Part shown: piece after piece, positions 16,754-25,594 of the stretch
How the letters are laid out: each line of letters starts with the position of its first letter
How positions within the stretch are numbered: position 1 is the first letter of the stretch
DNA from: Streptomyces sp. NBC_00286
GTDB lineage: Bacteria; Actinomycetota; Actinomycetes; Streptomycetales; Streptomycetaceae
NCBI RefSeq assembly: GCF_036173125.1
Contig: NZ_CP108054.1
Location: 9,307,501-9,371,500 of the forward strand
Direction of reading: 5' to 3'
Length of the DNA stretch: 64,000 nucleotides
Made by a program: the position numbers and the translations under genes
Notes under the pieces: model-generated
Database searches by the model: none
What the model saw: the letters and a program-made list of their open reading frames with translations, nothing else
What the model was told of the DNA's origin: nothing

Positions 16754-16945
16754 ATGTCCATGATGGACAAGATCAAGAGCATGCTGAAGGGCCACCCCGA
16801 GCAGACGTCCAAGGGCGTCGACAAGGGCGGCGACTTCGTGGACGAGCGGACCCAGGGAAAGTACAGCGGCCAGGTCGACACCGCCCAGGAAAAGCTCAAG
16901 GACCAGTTCGGCAGCGAGCGCCAGGACCGCCCGCCGCAGCAGTGA
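16754..16945 (+). CDS. MT0933-like antitoxin family protein
   Basis: The 63-residue very hydrophilic protein starts MSMMDKIKSMLKGHPEQTSKGVDKGGDFVDERTGGKY-like, the pattern of the MT0933/Rv0909 antitoxin family. AGGAGG lies 7 bases before the ATG. No toxin-like gene (for example an Rv0910-type SRPBCC protein) is adjacent, so it may be an orphan or a general stress protein of the same family. A strong hairpin follows. Confidence 0.7.
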   Translation: MSMMDKIKSMLKGHPEQTSKGVDKGGDFVDERTQGKYSGQVDTAQEKLKDQFGSERQDRPPQQ

Positions 16946-16958
16946 CCCTGCCTGACCC

Positions 16959-17004
16959 CGGCCCCCGCGGCCCTGGAGCGATATCTCCGGGGTGACGGGG
17001 GCCG
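16959..17004 (+). terminator. Hairpin terminator after the antitoxin-like gene
   Basis: CGGCCCCCG (16959-16967) pairs with CGGGGGCCG (16996-17004). The loop itself folds through CCCTGGAG and CTCCGGGG, giving a nested stem. There is no T-run. Confidence 0.6.
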
Positions 17005-17144
17005 CGCATGTCCGCTGACCCGCGGTAACGGCGAGTTTCGGCCGCCGTGTGGATCACCTGACCAGAACTCCTGTTGTTCTGGCGAAGGATGGCGCTGTGC
17101 CATGGTTGTGGGGCAGCGGTAGGCAAGAGGGGGGCACTGCGTTC

Positions 17145-18149
17145 ATGGCAGCGTCGACAAAACTCGCCCCGCCTTCGTCCCGCCGTCGGGTCGTCTTGGC
17201 GGCGGCCTCTCTCGTGCTGCTGTTCTTCGGACTGTCCCCGAGCGCGGCGCCCCTCCGGGAAAACCCGGATCCCGCACCGCCGGGCCCCGCTCCCATACAG
17301 GCGGGCCCGGCCGCGACGACGTACCGGATCGCCACCTTCAACATGGCGGGCGGCAACTCGAAGTACGGGACGGCCGGAGTCGAGGCCGCCGACGATTTCG
17401 TACGCACCGTCAAGGAACGCCGGCCGGCCTTTGTGACCATCCAGGAAGGATGCCGCGACTGGACGGAGCGGCTCGACAGCCAACTGCCTGGCTATTCAAC
17501 GGTGTTCGACACGGTGGTGCCGGAAGTCGGAACCCCGGCGTCGTGCTGGCACGACTCGGACTTCGGCAACGCCCTCCTCTACCGCGACGACCTCGGTTTC
17601 ACGCCGACGGCGGGCGGTGGACACGACCTCGGTTCACCGCCCGGCCGCGAACAGCGCGAAATGCTCTGCATACGCTCGCAGGAACGGCGGCTGGCGGTGT
17701 GCTCGATCCATATGTCGAGCGGTTCCGCTCCCTTTCTTCAGAAAGCCCGGGAGACGGAGGCCGCCGAGGCGAAGCGACTCCTGGCCACCACCTACGGCGG
17801 CTACCGGAAGTTCCTCATGGGCGACGTCAACACGACTGCCGAGGAGCCGCCCACCGACAGCTTCTACCACCGGAACTACGAGGGCGGGGCGACGGGGGAG
17901 TTCAAGGAGGCGGGCAGTCCCTGCGGCAACTACATGAACAACTGGACGGTGCCCTGCCGGGCCGGTGAGGCGACCTACGGCGTGAACAAGATCGACTACC
18001 TCTTCGTCCCGCCGTCCGTCACCGTCAAGTGGAGTGACACCGTGCACAGCGACTTCTCCGACCACGATTCCCTCTGGGCGGAGATCGTGCTCCCGGACCG
18101 GCCCGGAGACCGGGACCAGCCCTCCGGAGACAAAAGCCGGTCCGGGTAG
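17145..18149 (+). CDS. Secreted endonuclease/exonuclease/phosphatase family protein
   Basis: The 334-residue protein of the EEP fold has a signal peptide (RRRVVLAAASLVLLFFGLSPSAA, about residues 13-36) and so acts outside the cell. Catalytic stretches are in order: ATFNMAGG, VTIQEGC, NALLYR, CSIHMSS, LMGDVNTT, KIDYLFVP and SDHDSLW, including the Asp-His end motif. Possible activities are DNase, phosphatase or sphingomyelinase-like. The ATG at 17145 gives a proper signal peptide; the ribosome site is a weak G-run. It converges on the esterase gene with only 5 bases between the two ends. Confidence 0.8.
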   Translation: MAASTKLAPPSSRRRVVLAAASLVLLFFGLSPSAAPLRENPDPAPPGPAPIQAGPAATTYRIATFNMAGGNSKYGTAGVEAADDFVRTVKERRPAFVTIQEGCRDWTERLDSQLPGYSTVFDTVVPEVGTPASCWHDSDFGNALLYRDDLGFTPTAGGGHDLGSPPGREQREMLCIRSQERRLAVCSIHMSSGSAPFLQKARETEAAEAKRLLATTYGGYRKFLMGDVNTTAEEPPTDSFYHRNYEGGATGEFKEAGSPCGNYMNNWTVPCRAGEATYGVNKIDYLFVPPSVTVKWSDTVHSDFSDHDSLWAEIVLPDRPGDRDQPSGDKSRSG

Positions 18150-18154
18150 CGCCC

Positions 18155-19048
18155 CTACCCCGTGGGGCAGGTGTTCCGGTACTCGCTGATCTGCTGGTTC
18201 GGCGCCGGAGCCGGGCACAGGAACTTGTCGTAGCGCACATCCTCGTCGACGAACCGCTTCAGCCAGGCGATGCTGTACTTCGCGATCGTCACATTGGGGG
18301 AGACCGCCACCAGGTGGCCCTGGCCCCTCAGCTCCAGGTACGCCTTCTCCGGTGCCGAGGTGAGGCTGTCGTAGAACGGCTTCGCGTGCGAGGCCGGCGA
18401 TGCGATGGCGTCGTTCTGGGCGCCCATGATCATCGTGGGGACGCGGTCGCCCTGCCAGGTCTTGTCGTTGTGCCAGGGCATCAGGGGAATGGCGGCCTTG
18501 ATGGAAGGACGCAGCTCCGAGGCCCTGAGTGAGCCGCCCCCGCCCATCGAATGACCCATCACGGCAAGGCGGTTGGGGTCGATACGGTTCTTCACGGAGC
18601 TGCTCTGGACCAGGAAATCCAGCGCGTTGACCAACTGAGTCGCCCGGTCGTCGGGCTGGTCGGTGCCGGAGTTGGTCTCCAGAGTCAGGACGACGAAACC
18701 CTGGGACGCCAGGCGCGGGCCGTACCAGCTGACGACGGCCTCCGGCGACAAGAACCCCGGGCTGATGGCCACGGCTCCGAAGGTGCCCTGGCTGGTGTCG
18801 GTCGGGTAATAGGCGGTCCCCTTGTTGAAGTTCGGGCCGTCGACCGTCGTCTGGGCCGTGGCGAAGGGGCCGCGCTCGGCGGTGATGGACTGCTCGGTCG
18901 GGTCGGGGCCCCGTTGGAAGTCCCCGGGTCCGGCCTGCGCCTGCTGGGGGAGGAGGCTCGCACCGGTCACCGCCAGGACGGCGGCGCCGGAAAGGAGTCC
19001 GAGTCGTTTCGCGGTGCGGGTGCTCGCATGTCTCATGCGGCTGAGCAT
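18155..19048 (-). CDS. Secreted lipase/cutinase, PET-hydrolase-type
   Basis: The 297-residue esterase is very close in pattern to the Streptomyces exfoliatus lipase and to cutinases that attack polyesters. A signal peptide ends near QAQA (about residue 39). The catalytic Ser is in GHSMGGGGS, the Asp in GAQNDAIASP and the His in RGQGHLVAV. ISPGFLSPEA forms the oxyanion side, and two C-terminal cysteines (FLCPAP and NTCP) fit the family's conserved disulfide. At the aromatic clamp it has MPWHNDKTW. The start may be 19048 or the ATG at 19036. It lies 58 bases downstream of a PucR gene on the same strand. Confidence 0.85.
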   Translation of the reverse strand: MLSRMRHASTRTAKRLGLLSGAAVLAVTGASLLPQQAQAGPGDFQRGPDPTEQSITAERGPFATAQTTVDGPNFNKGTAYYPTDTSQGTFGAVAISPGFLSPEAVVSWYGPRLASQGFVVLTLETNSGTDQPDDRATQLVNALDFLVQSSSVKNRIDPNRLAVMGHSMGGGGSLRASELRPSIKAAIPLMPWHNDKTWQGDRVPTMIMGAQNDAIASPASHAKPFYDSLTSAPEKAYLELRGQGHLVAVSPNVTIAKYSIAWLKRFVDEDVRYDKFLCPAPAPNQQISEYRNTCPTG

Positions 19049-19049
19049 G

Positions 19050-19064
19050 CTGACAGAAAGTCAG
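19050..19064. promoter_or_regulatory. Small palindrome just before the esterase start
   Basis: CTGAC-AGAAA-GTCAG (19050-19064) is a 5-bp-arm inverted repeat directly before the start codon of the secreted esterase, where no ribosome site is otherwise seen. It could be an operator or an mRNA leader hairpin. Confidence 0.35.
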
Positions 19065-19106
19065 TACCGCTTCTCGTTCAACTGCTGAATTCTGAACGGA
19101 AGTTTG

Positions 19107-20261
19107 TCAGTGCGGCGTGGAACGCCGTGCCGACCTGCTGCGCAGCGCGAGCTGCGCGTCGAAGCGGAACGCCGGGTCGTCGAGCCGTTCGCCGTACAGG
19201 GCGGTCAGCTGACGCAGCCGGTTGCGGGCCGTCTGCGGATGGATGCCCAGCGCGGCGGCGACCTCCGGAGCCGTACGCCCGGTGGAGGCGAGCAGCGCGT
19301 CGAGCGTGTCCGTGAGCCGTTCAGCCTTGCCCGGCGGGAGGCCTCGTAAGGGCTCAAGTACCTGGTCGGCCAGGAGACTTCCTATCGGGGCGCCGTGCAA
19401 CAGGTGCAGTTCCGCGAGGTGGTCCTGGGCGCTGGTCCGCCCAAGGCGCCGGGCCAGGCGGGCGCAGTGCAGCGAGATCCAGGCCTCGTCCAGGAGGACG
19501 GCCGGGCCCACCGCCGCTTCGGTGCCCTGGAAGACCGTCAGCAGCCGCTCGTCGGGCACCACCAGGTGCAGCTCATCGTCCCTGGTCACCCGCAGTACGT
19601 CGGCGTCGAGACCGGGCACCTTCACGGAGGCGGGCAGCAGTACGCAGCGGACCCGCTCCGGCAGCGGCCAGGCGGCCCTGCGGGCCAGGTCCGGCAGCGG
19701 TTCCGCGAGCGGATCGCGGCGGCGCTGCAGCAGCCGTGCCACAAGCAGCCGACGGCTGCGCAGTACGTCGTCGGCGGCACCGGCCCGCGCCTCCTCGAAG
19801 CCCGCCACCGACTCCCCGGCCATCACATGGATATGCGTGAGCACGGCCTCGCTCAGCGGAACGGCGAGGTCACCCGGCAGCGCCGCGTCCCGCGCCACGT
19901 CCACATAGCGGCGGCATGCCACCCGGGCGCCGATCCGGTACGCGGCCTGCAGCCCGTCCATGCCGCGCCCGCTCAGGTACTCCAGCCTGCCCAGCCTTCT
20001 GAAGCGCGGCACATAGTGCTGCTGCGGCGCGTCCGGCTCCTCGACCAGCTCGGTGAACTGGGTGGCCGCCAGACGCACCGCCTCGGCGAGATCACGCGCG
20101 ACGGCGGAACCGATCGGCTGCCGGTAGCCCCGAACCTCCCGGCGGATCGCCTGCACCATCTCCGTGGTGAGCTCCGGAAGCCGGTCGCGCAGACGCGGGG
20201 CGAGGGCCGGCGGCAGCTCATGCCACGGGTGCCTTGATAAGAACGGCTCGGCAGCTGTCAC
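19107..20261 (-). CDS. PucR/CdaR family transcriptional regulator
   Basis: The 384-residue protein has an N-terminal helical sensory region (RsbRD-like, about residues 20-170), a middle domain and a C-terminal PucR-type helix-turn-helix: TDTLDALLASTG followed by VAAALGIHPQTARNRLRQL. AAGGGAG lies 7 bases before the GTG at 20261. It is divergent from a second regulator of the same type and is followed on its own strand by the secreted esterase, so it may control that gene. Confidence 0.8.
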   Translation of the reverse strand: MTAAEPFLSRHPWHELPPALAPRLRDRLPELTTEMVQAIRREVRGYRQPIGSAVARDLAEAVRLAATQFTELVEEPDAPQQHYVPRFRRLGRLEYLSGRGMDGLQAAYRIGARVACRRYVDVARDAALPGDLAVPLSEAVLTHIHVMAGESVAGFEEARAGAADDVLRSRRLLVARLLQRRRDPLAEPLPDLARRAAWPLPERVRCVLLPASVKVPGLDADVLRVTRDDELHLVVPDERLLTVFQGTEAAVGPAVLLDEAWISLHCARLARRLGRTSAQDHLAELHLLHGAPIGSLLADQVLEPLRGLPPGKAERLTDTLDALLASTGRTAPEVAAALGIHPQTARNRLRQLTALYGERLDDPAFRFDAQLALRSRSARRSTPH

Positions 20262-20417
20262 GTGGCAACTCCCTTACTAGCACCGGCAGGTGAGTCATCG
20301 TGGACTGGAGTGTAAGGCGGATGACACCTTCGCCGTGCGCTCGCGCGCGAAATCTGGCGTACGTCACAGGAGTCCCGCAGGATTGTCCAGCCCCACGGGA
20401 ATCCACGGGAGGCACCT

Positions 20418-21593
20418 TTGACCCTCGCGAACGCACAGGACGCCGCTCCGCTCCCCATCGGGTTGCGCCGGATGCTGCTGCGGCAGGTCCCGGCCGTCGT
20501 CGACGAGATGGAGGAGGCCGTACGTTCCGGGCTGCCGGACTACATGGACATCGCGGAGGGCATGGGCGGCTTTTCGGTACGGCAGGTCATCGACCAGACT
20601 GTGAGCTGTTTCGTCTCGCTCCACGACGTGACACGGCCCAGCCCCGCCGCCGTTTCCGAGCTCATCGCTTTGTACGAGGCCATCGGCGCCCAGCACGGCC
20701 GCCTCGGCCGCCCTCTCGACGTACTGAGAGACGCGCTCGACCTCGCTGGGCGGGTGGCGTGCCGCCGGCTCATCGAGGACGCGTACCGCGAGAAGTGGCC
20801 GGAGCCCGTCCTGACGAAACTCACCGAGGATGCCTTCGAGTTGATGAGTATGGCGATCGCGGCGGCCTCACGCGGGTTCGACGACGTATGCGGCCAGACC
20901 CCGGTCGACGTACAGCGGGACCGCCTCCGCGACGCGCTGATCGCCGAGCCCGGACAGGCCCCGCGGCCGCTCGCCGAGCTGGCCGCGGCCGCCGGGTGGC
21001 GGCTGCCGCCCACCCTCGCCGTGCTCGCCCTGCCACCGGGTGACCACCCGCAGACCCACGTACTGCCGCCCGAGGTCCTCGCCGACCGCAACCCCGCCGC
21101 GCCGTACCTCATCGTGCCCAACCCCCGTATCTCCGGGCGAGGTTGGCTGCCGAAGGCCAAGGGCGCGGTGCTCGGGCCCGTCGTCCCCGTCGACCAGGGC
21201 GCGGTGTCGCTGCGCTGGGCGCGGCGTGCACTGGACCTGGTCGACCGCGGGGTGCTGGCCGCCGAGGCGCCGCTGCGCTGCGTCGACCACCTGGCCGTCC
21301 TGACCGCCTTCCAGTCCGGCGACCTCCTCGAAGCCGCCGCGACCACCCTGCTCGGTCCGCTCCTCGAACTCCCGCCCCGCCGCCGGGAACCCCTCCTCGA
21401 AACCCTGCTCGTCTACCTCCGCTGCGGAGACAACGCGGTCCTCACCGCCGAACGCCTCCACGTCCACGAGCAGACCGTCCGCTACCGCCTCCGCCAGATC
21501 AGCCAACTGACGGACGGCACCTGCCCCGATCCCGAACGCCACCTGGAGACCATGCTCGTACTGACCTGGCTGCTGTCGCCGGAAGCCCGCTGA
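20418..21593 (+). CDS. PucR/CdaR family transcriptional regulator (divergent paralogue)
   Basis: The 391-residue protein has the same layout as its divergent neighbour: helical N-terminal region, middle domain and a C-terminal HTH, LLVYLRCGDNAVLTAERLHVHEQTVRYRLRQI. It starts at TTG (20418) with GGGAGG 7 bases upstream, so its expression may be kept low. The 156-base gap between the two regulators holds both promoters. The two could bind each other's promoters or form mixed oligomers; this is inference. Confidence 0.8.
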   Translation: MTLANAQDAAPLPIGLRRMLLRQVPAVVDEMEEAVRSGLPDYMDIAEGMGGFSVRQVIDQTVSCFVSLHDVTRPSPAAVSELIALYEAIGAQHGRLGRPLDVLRDALDLAGRVACRRLIEDAYREKWPEPVLTKLTEDAFELMSMAIAAASRGFDDVCGQTPVDVQRDRLRDALIAEPGQAPRPLAELAAAAGWRLPPTLAVLALPPGDHPQTHVLPPEVLADRNPAAPYLIVPNPRISGRGWLPKAKGAVLGPVVPVDQGAVSLRWARRALDLVDRGVLAAEAPLRCVDHLAVLTAFQSGDLLEAAATTLLGPLLELPPRRREPLLETLLVYLRCGDNAVLTAERLHVHEQTVRYRLRQISQLTDGTCPDPERHLETMLVLTWLLSPEAR

Positions 21594-21605
21594 TCGCGCC
21601 CGCGC

Positions 21606-22430
21606 TCACGGCAGTTGGGCGCGCGACTTAGCCCCCTGCTCGCGCAGCCAGCGCACGACGGCGTCGGCGTCCGCGGCACGGGCGATGTCGAGCGGCGTCT
21701 GGTCGTCGTAGCCGATCCAGTCACGATCGGCGCCGTGGGCCAACAAGTACTCCGCTGTGGCCAGGTGGCCGCCGTGGCAGGCGCCCCAGAAGGCGCGGGT
21801 GAGGGCGGCGTGGTCGACGGGCTCCGGATCCGCCGGCTTGTCGTCGGCCGGTTCGGGACCTTCGACTCCGTGCCCTGCGACTCCGGGGTCGTCGACTCGG
21901 GGGCCGTTGACTCCAGGGCCTTCGACGAAGACCTTCACCCGGTCCAGCAGCCCGAGCGTCGCGGCGTCCTCAAACGTCGTACGCGCCCCAAGCTCGAGGA
22001 GCCGGCGTGCGGCCCGCCACTGGCCGAAACCGCGCGCGTCGGCGAGCGGTGTGCCGCCGCCGATCACGGCGCCCGGGGCCTCGATGTCGGCGCCCGCCTG
22101 GACGAGCGCGTCGAGCATGGGGACGTCGTTGCTGCTCGCCGCCCAGTGCAGCGGGGTCTCCGAGTGGGCGCCCTCGAAACGGGAGTTGGGATCCGCACCC
22201 GCCGCGACCAGCGTGGCGACCACCGCGGGACCGTGCGGATAGTGACCGGGCCAGTCCGCGGCGATATGCAGCAGCGTCCGGCTTCCGGCACCAGGGCCGC
22301 GCTGGACGATCCGCGCGGTGGCAAGGCCGGGATGCTCGGCGAGGCACTGCCGCAAGGCGGCCACGTCACCTGCACGGATCGCCTCGGTCACCTCGACGGC
22401 CAGAGGATCCTGCGAGTCGAGCGGCTCCAT
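21606..22430 (-). CDS. Ankyrin-repeat protein
   Basis: The 274-residue cytoplasmic protein has ankyrin-type repeats such as RTLLHIAAD, TPLHWAASSNDVPMLDALVQAGADIE and TPLDIARAADADAVV. A low-complexity acidic insert with repeated GP/DDP/GVEGPE steps (about residues 175-205) breaks the array. It probably binds proteins; the partner is unknown. The ATG at 22430 is preferred because GGAGG lies 6 bases upstream; the ATG at 22454 is not needed. It converges on the PucR gene at 20418. Confidence 0.8.
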   Translation of the reverse strand: MEPLDSQDPLAVEVTEAIRAGDVAALRQCLAEHPGLATARIVQRGPGAGSRTLLHIAADWPGHYPHGPAVVATLVAAGADPNSRFEGAHSETPLHWAASSNDVPMLDALVQAGADIEAPGAVIGGGTPLADARGFGQWRAARRLLELGARTTFEDAATLGLLDRVKVFVEGPGVNGPRVDDPGVAGHGVEGPEPADDKPADPEPVDHAALTRAFWGACHGGHLATAEYLLAHGADRDWIGYDDQTPLDIARAADADAVVRWLREQGAKSRAQLP

Positions 22431-22538
22431 CACACGCCTCCAGCCCAGCGCCATCTGTCACACATGCCCCTGAGCCTGCCAGAAATCGAACGCCCACGCG
22501 ACGCCGACTCGCGGGTGCGCCCGAAGTGCCGCCGGGTT

Positions 22539-23747
22539 TCAGGCTGTTGAGGCGAACGGTCCGACGCTGACCTGGATCAGAGCGTGCGTTCCGCTGGTGC
22601 GCCAGGCTTCCCCGGTCGCGTCCAGTTGCTCCAGCGTGCGGGGTGGCAGGCCCGTGGCGACGTCCGACTTGAGGGTGCGCAGCGCCGCCACCGCGGCCGG
22701 GAAGTACGCGGTGACCTCGGCGAAGGGGATCGTGGCGGGCCAGTGCCGATCGCCCACGAGGCGGCGGTAGTTGAGGTCGCCCTTCATGATCGTAAGCCTG
22801 GCGGTCGCGAAGTCGCGGCGGAGGTCGTCCGGCATGTCCGCGTAGGGGAGTGGTGCGCAGGAGAACGGGTGGGTGCGCAGGATCAGGCGGCCGCTCGTCA
22901 TCGCCTGCCGCAGCCGCTTGCCGACGTCCGCAGCGTGACCGGACGCGGCGGTCAGCCGGTCCAGGCAGGCGAGGGCGTCGGCGGTGGTGGCGTCGGAGAC
23001 GTAGTACGGGTACGGCTTGAGGTGCAGCACGACGGTGGCCGCGCGGCGGGTGGTCAGCAGATGGTCGGCGAGGACGAGGTCGGGGAGCAGTTCGGGTCCG
23101 GCGTTGTCGGCCACCAGGCACACCTTGCCGGGCCGAGCCACATGCAGGATCCGCCACAGCTCGGCGGAGTCGTCCACCACCAGGCCGGGTACGCGGTCGC
23201 CCAACCCCTCGGCGCCCGCGGACAGTTGGAAGCCGAGATCCGCACGGTTGCCCCAGAGGGAGGAGTGCAGGACCGTGCGGTCCTGTTCCTCCGCGGGGAT
23301 TTGGGGGAGGCGGTCGAGCGCGGAGAGTTCGTCATCGACCTTGGAGCTCGCGAGTTCGGCGTTCTTGAACGGGGCGAAGGGGTCGACGCCCTGCCATGGG
23401 CCGGGCGTGAAGTAGCCCAGGGCGGCGAGGAGTTTGCGGTAGAAGAAGCTCTCCGCCCACAGGAAGGGGACGTCCGGCCAGCGTCGCCCGTAGTAGGGCT
23501 CGTCCCGCCACACCTCGGCACCCGGTTCGCCGTCGTCCAGGGGCTCGATCACGCCCTCGGTGATCTCCGCCAACAGGGCGTCCAGCGCGCGCTGCTGCGC
23601 GGGCGGGTACGGCGTGGACTGCCGTACCCGCTCGATGAGCGCCGGATGCCGCTCGTCCAGCACACTCCGCGCGAAGGAGCCGGCGGTGCTGACGATGACA
23701 GGAGCGCGGTCGTGGTCATCAGGTACTGGTGGGCCGGGAAGCGTCAT
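22539..23747 (-). CDS. ARMT1-like/DUF89 damage-control phosphatase family protein
   Basis: The 402-residue protein has the DUF89 metal-phosphatase layout. LHSSLWGNRADLGF, CLVADNAGPELLPDLVLAD and IMKGDLNYRRLVGD are its three signature stretches, with the Asp and Asn that hold the metal, and LRTLKSDV comes late. Family members hydrolyse damaged phosphometabolites; the eukaryotic relative was also reported to methylate proteins. The ATG at 23747 has GGAGGG almost touching it, which is unusually close, but there is no other start nearby. Confidence 0.8.
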   Translation of the reverse strand: MTLPGPPVPDDHDRAPVIVSTAGSFARSVLDERHPALIERVRQSTPYPPAQQRALDALLAEITEGVIEPLDDGEPGAEVWRDEPYYGRRWPDVPFLWAESFFYRKLLAALGYFTPGPWQGVDPFAPFKNAELASSKVDDELSALDRLPQIPAEEQDRTVLHSSLWGNRADLGFQLSAGAEGLGDRVPGLVVDDSAELWRILHVARPGKVCLVADNAGPELLPDLVLADHLLTTRRAATVVLHLKPYPYYVSDATTADALACLDRLTAASGHAADVGKRLRQAMTSGRLILRTHPFSCAPLPYADMPDDLRRDFATARLTIMKGDLNYRRLVGDRHWPATIPFAEVTAYFPAAVAALRTLKSDVATGLPPRTLEQLDATGEAWRTSGTHALIQVSVGPFASTA

Positions 23748-23782
23748 CCCTCCAGTAAACCGTTCACCGTACGGCGCTCATG

Positions 23783-25198
23783 TCAGCCCCAGCTCTGCGA
23801 GTACTCGTTGCGGTACTGCCTGCGTCCCCGCTCCATACGGATCTGGATCGCCACCAGCGCGATCAGGCTTCCGGCGATGACCAGCAGCCCCGGCCCGAGA
23901 TTCCGGTACTCCGCGAGCCGCGCGAACGTCGACGAGGCCTGGTCCGACCCGCCCTGGGGCACGGTCTCCAGCTCTCCCACACCGCCGGGCGAGGGCGAGG
24001 CCCCGCCGGGCGGCACGCCCGCGCCCGCCCCGTTGTCGGCGTCGTTGCCCGCGCCCGCGTTGTCGTCCCGGGCCGACGGTGAGGCCTGCTGGCCGCCCGC
24101 CGCATCGGGATCGGCGGCCAGCTGCACGCCGAGCGTGTTCAGCGCCTTGGTCACCGGCTGGAAGAACGTCGTACCGCCGTTGTCGCAGTCCCCGTTGCCG
24201 CCCGAGGTGATGCCCAGCGCCGTACCGTCGGCGAACATCGGGCCGCCGCTGTCGCCCGGTTCGGCACACACCGTGGTCTCGATCAGCCCGGTGACCGTGC
24301 CCTGCGGGTAGTTCACCGTCGCGTCCAGGCCGGTCACCTCGCCGGACCGGAGCCCCGTGGTGCTCCCGCTGCGGAAGACCTTCTGACCGACGGCGGGATC
24401 GGCCGCACCGGTGATCCGCACGCCTTCGCCGTTGCCGACGGCCACCACGTCCGGTCCCTCGAGCACGGTGCCCTGGTCGTACCGGATGAGGGAGTAGTCA
24501 CTGCCGGGGAACTCCCCGTCCACGGTCGTCCCGACCTGCTGGGTGCCCTGCGTGTCCGAGAACCACGTGGTGCCCTCCGGCCCACAATGCCCCGCCGTCA
24601 GAATGAAGTTGTTCCGGCCGTTGGTCACGTTGAAGCCCGCCGAGCAGCGGCCCGCGCCGGCGAGCATCGGCTCGCCGCCGTTCAGGCGTGGCGTGAACTC
24701 GCCGTCGATACGTTCCATCCGTACGGACTTCCCGATGCTCTCGGCGACCTTGGTCAGCCGCGACCACTCGTCGGCGGAGACGGTTCTGTCCGCGCGGACG
24801 ACCACCTGGTTGTTGGCGTAGTCCATCGACCACGAGGTGCCGGACACCCGGGGCGAATCCTTCAACGTGGCGGTGGCGGACCGCAGTTCGCTCATGCTGT
24901 GGTTCACCATCTTGGCCTGCGCGCCCGCCTTGCGTACGTCGGCCGCCGCCTCCTCGTCCGTCACGGCGACCACCGGGCGCCCGTCGGCGTCGAGCCACGT
25001 ACCCGCCGTACGCTCGGTGCCCAGCTCGGAGACGAGACCGCGGCCCGTTTCGGCGGACCGGGTCACGGCGCCCGGCAGGTCCGACTCGGCAGACGTGTCA
25101 CTCGCCATGGCCTGCGAGACCATCAGCCCTCCGCAGAGCAGCCCGCCAATGGCGGCGAACCGCGCGAACCGCTGAACGTTCCGTCGTGCATGCCTCAT
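23783..25198 (-). CDS. Streptogrisin-type S1 protease with C-terminal membrane anchor
   Basis: The 471-residue exported serine protease has a signal peptide at about residues 10-32, a prodomain of roughly 150 residues, and a trypsin-like domain with His in TAGHCG, Asp in GSDYSLIRY and Ser in EPGDSGGPM. A Gly/Ala/Asp/Pro-rich linker follows, then one membrane helix (LLVIAGSLIALVAIQI) and a basic tail. It therefore stays on the cell surface instead of being released like ordinary streptogrisins. GGGAG lies before the ATG at 25198. The other protease of this kind in the window (56479) lacks the anchor. Confidence 0.85.
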   Translation of the reverse strand: MRHARRNVQRFARFAAIGGLLCGGLMVSQAMASDTSAESDLPGAVTRSAETGRGLVSELGTERTAGTWLDADGRPVVAVTDEEAAADVRKAGAQAKMVNHSMSELRSATATLKDSPRVSGTSWSMDYANNQVVVRADRTVSADEWSRLTKVAESIGKSVRMERIDGEFTPRLNGGEPMLAGAGRCSAGFNVTNGRNNFILTAGHCGPEGTTWFSDTQGTQQVGTTVDGEFPGSDYSLIRYDQGTVLEGPDVVAVGNGEGVRITGAADPAVGQKVFRSGSTTGLRSGEVTGLDATVNYPQGTVTGLIETTVCAEPGDSGGPMFADGTALGITSGGNGDCDNGGTTFFQPVTKALNTLGVQLAADPDAAGGQQASPSARDDNAGAGNDADNGAGAGVPPGGASPSPGGVGELETVPQGGSDQASSTFARLAEYRNLGPGLLVIAGSLIALVAIQIRMERGRRQYRNEYSQSWG

Positions 25199-25377
25199 CC
25201 ATGGCTCCCGTACGCCTGTCCTGACACAGCGTCATCCGCGCAGGCGCCCACACAGGGTGGACGCCCTCCATCAGTACGTGCGGGCATACCGTCCGGTTCA
25301 CCGGACGCGCTTTCGTTTCGGAGTCGGCTGGATCCGGTCGTTGCGCTCCGCTGGAGGGGTTGTTGTTCGGCTGCGGG

Positions 25378-25490
25378 GCGGTGGGGCTGGTCGCGCCCAC
25401 GCGGCGGAGCCGCAAATCGATACAGCCCCGCGCCCCTAAAGGGCCCAAAAGGGGCCTGCGGCCACCTTTTGGGCCCTTTAGGGGCGCGGT
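25378..25490. repeat. Dispersed Streptomyces hairpin element, copy 2
   Basis: CGCGCCCCTAAAGGGCCCAA begins a 24-base arm (25429-25452) that is repeated exactly inverted at 25465-25488, with a 12-base loop. GATAC and GTATC outside the arms can extend the stem past a bulge. GGCTGGTCGCGCCCACGCGG precedes it. This fills most of the 396-base gap between the protease and epoxide-hydrolase genes; the rest of that gap (25199-25377 and 25491-25594) must hold their promoters, but I see no clear boxes and no gene. Confidence 0.75.
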
Positions 25491-25594
25491 ATCGCACCCG
25501 TGTTGTTGCCGAAGCGGCAATTTTGGTCGCGTCGTTGCAGCCATGCCCACGACGATCGAGATCAGTGGATGATTCCAGATCCCGAGGAGGACGT

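Noticed and set aside
16754..16945. A toxin-antitoxin operon
   Set aside because: Only the antitoxin-like gene is present; the next gene is a secreted nuclease-fold protein with its own start and a terminator lies between.
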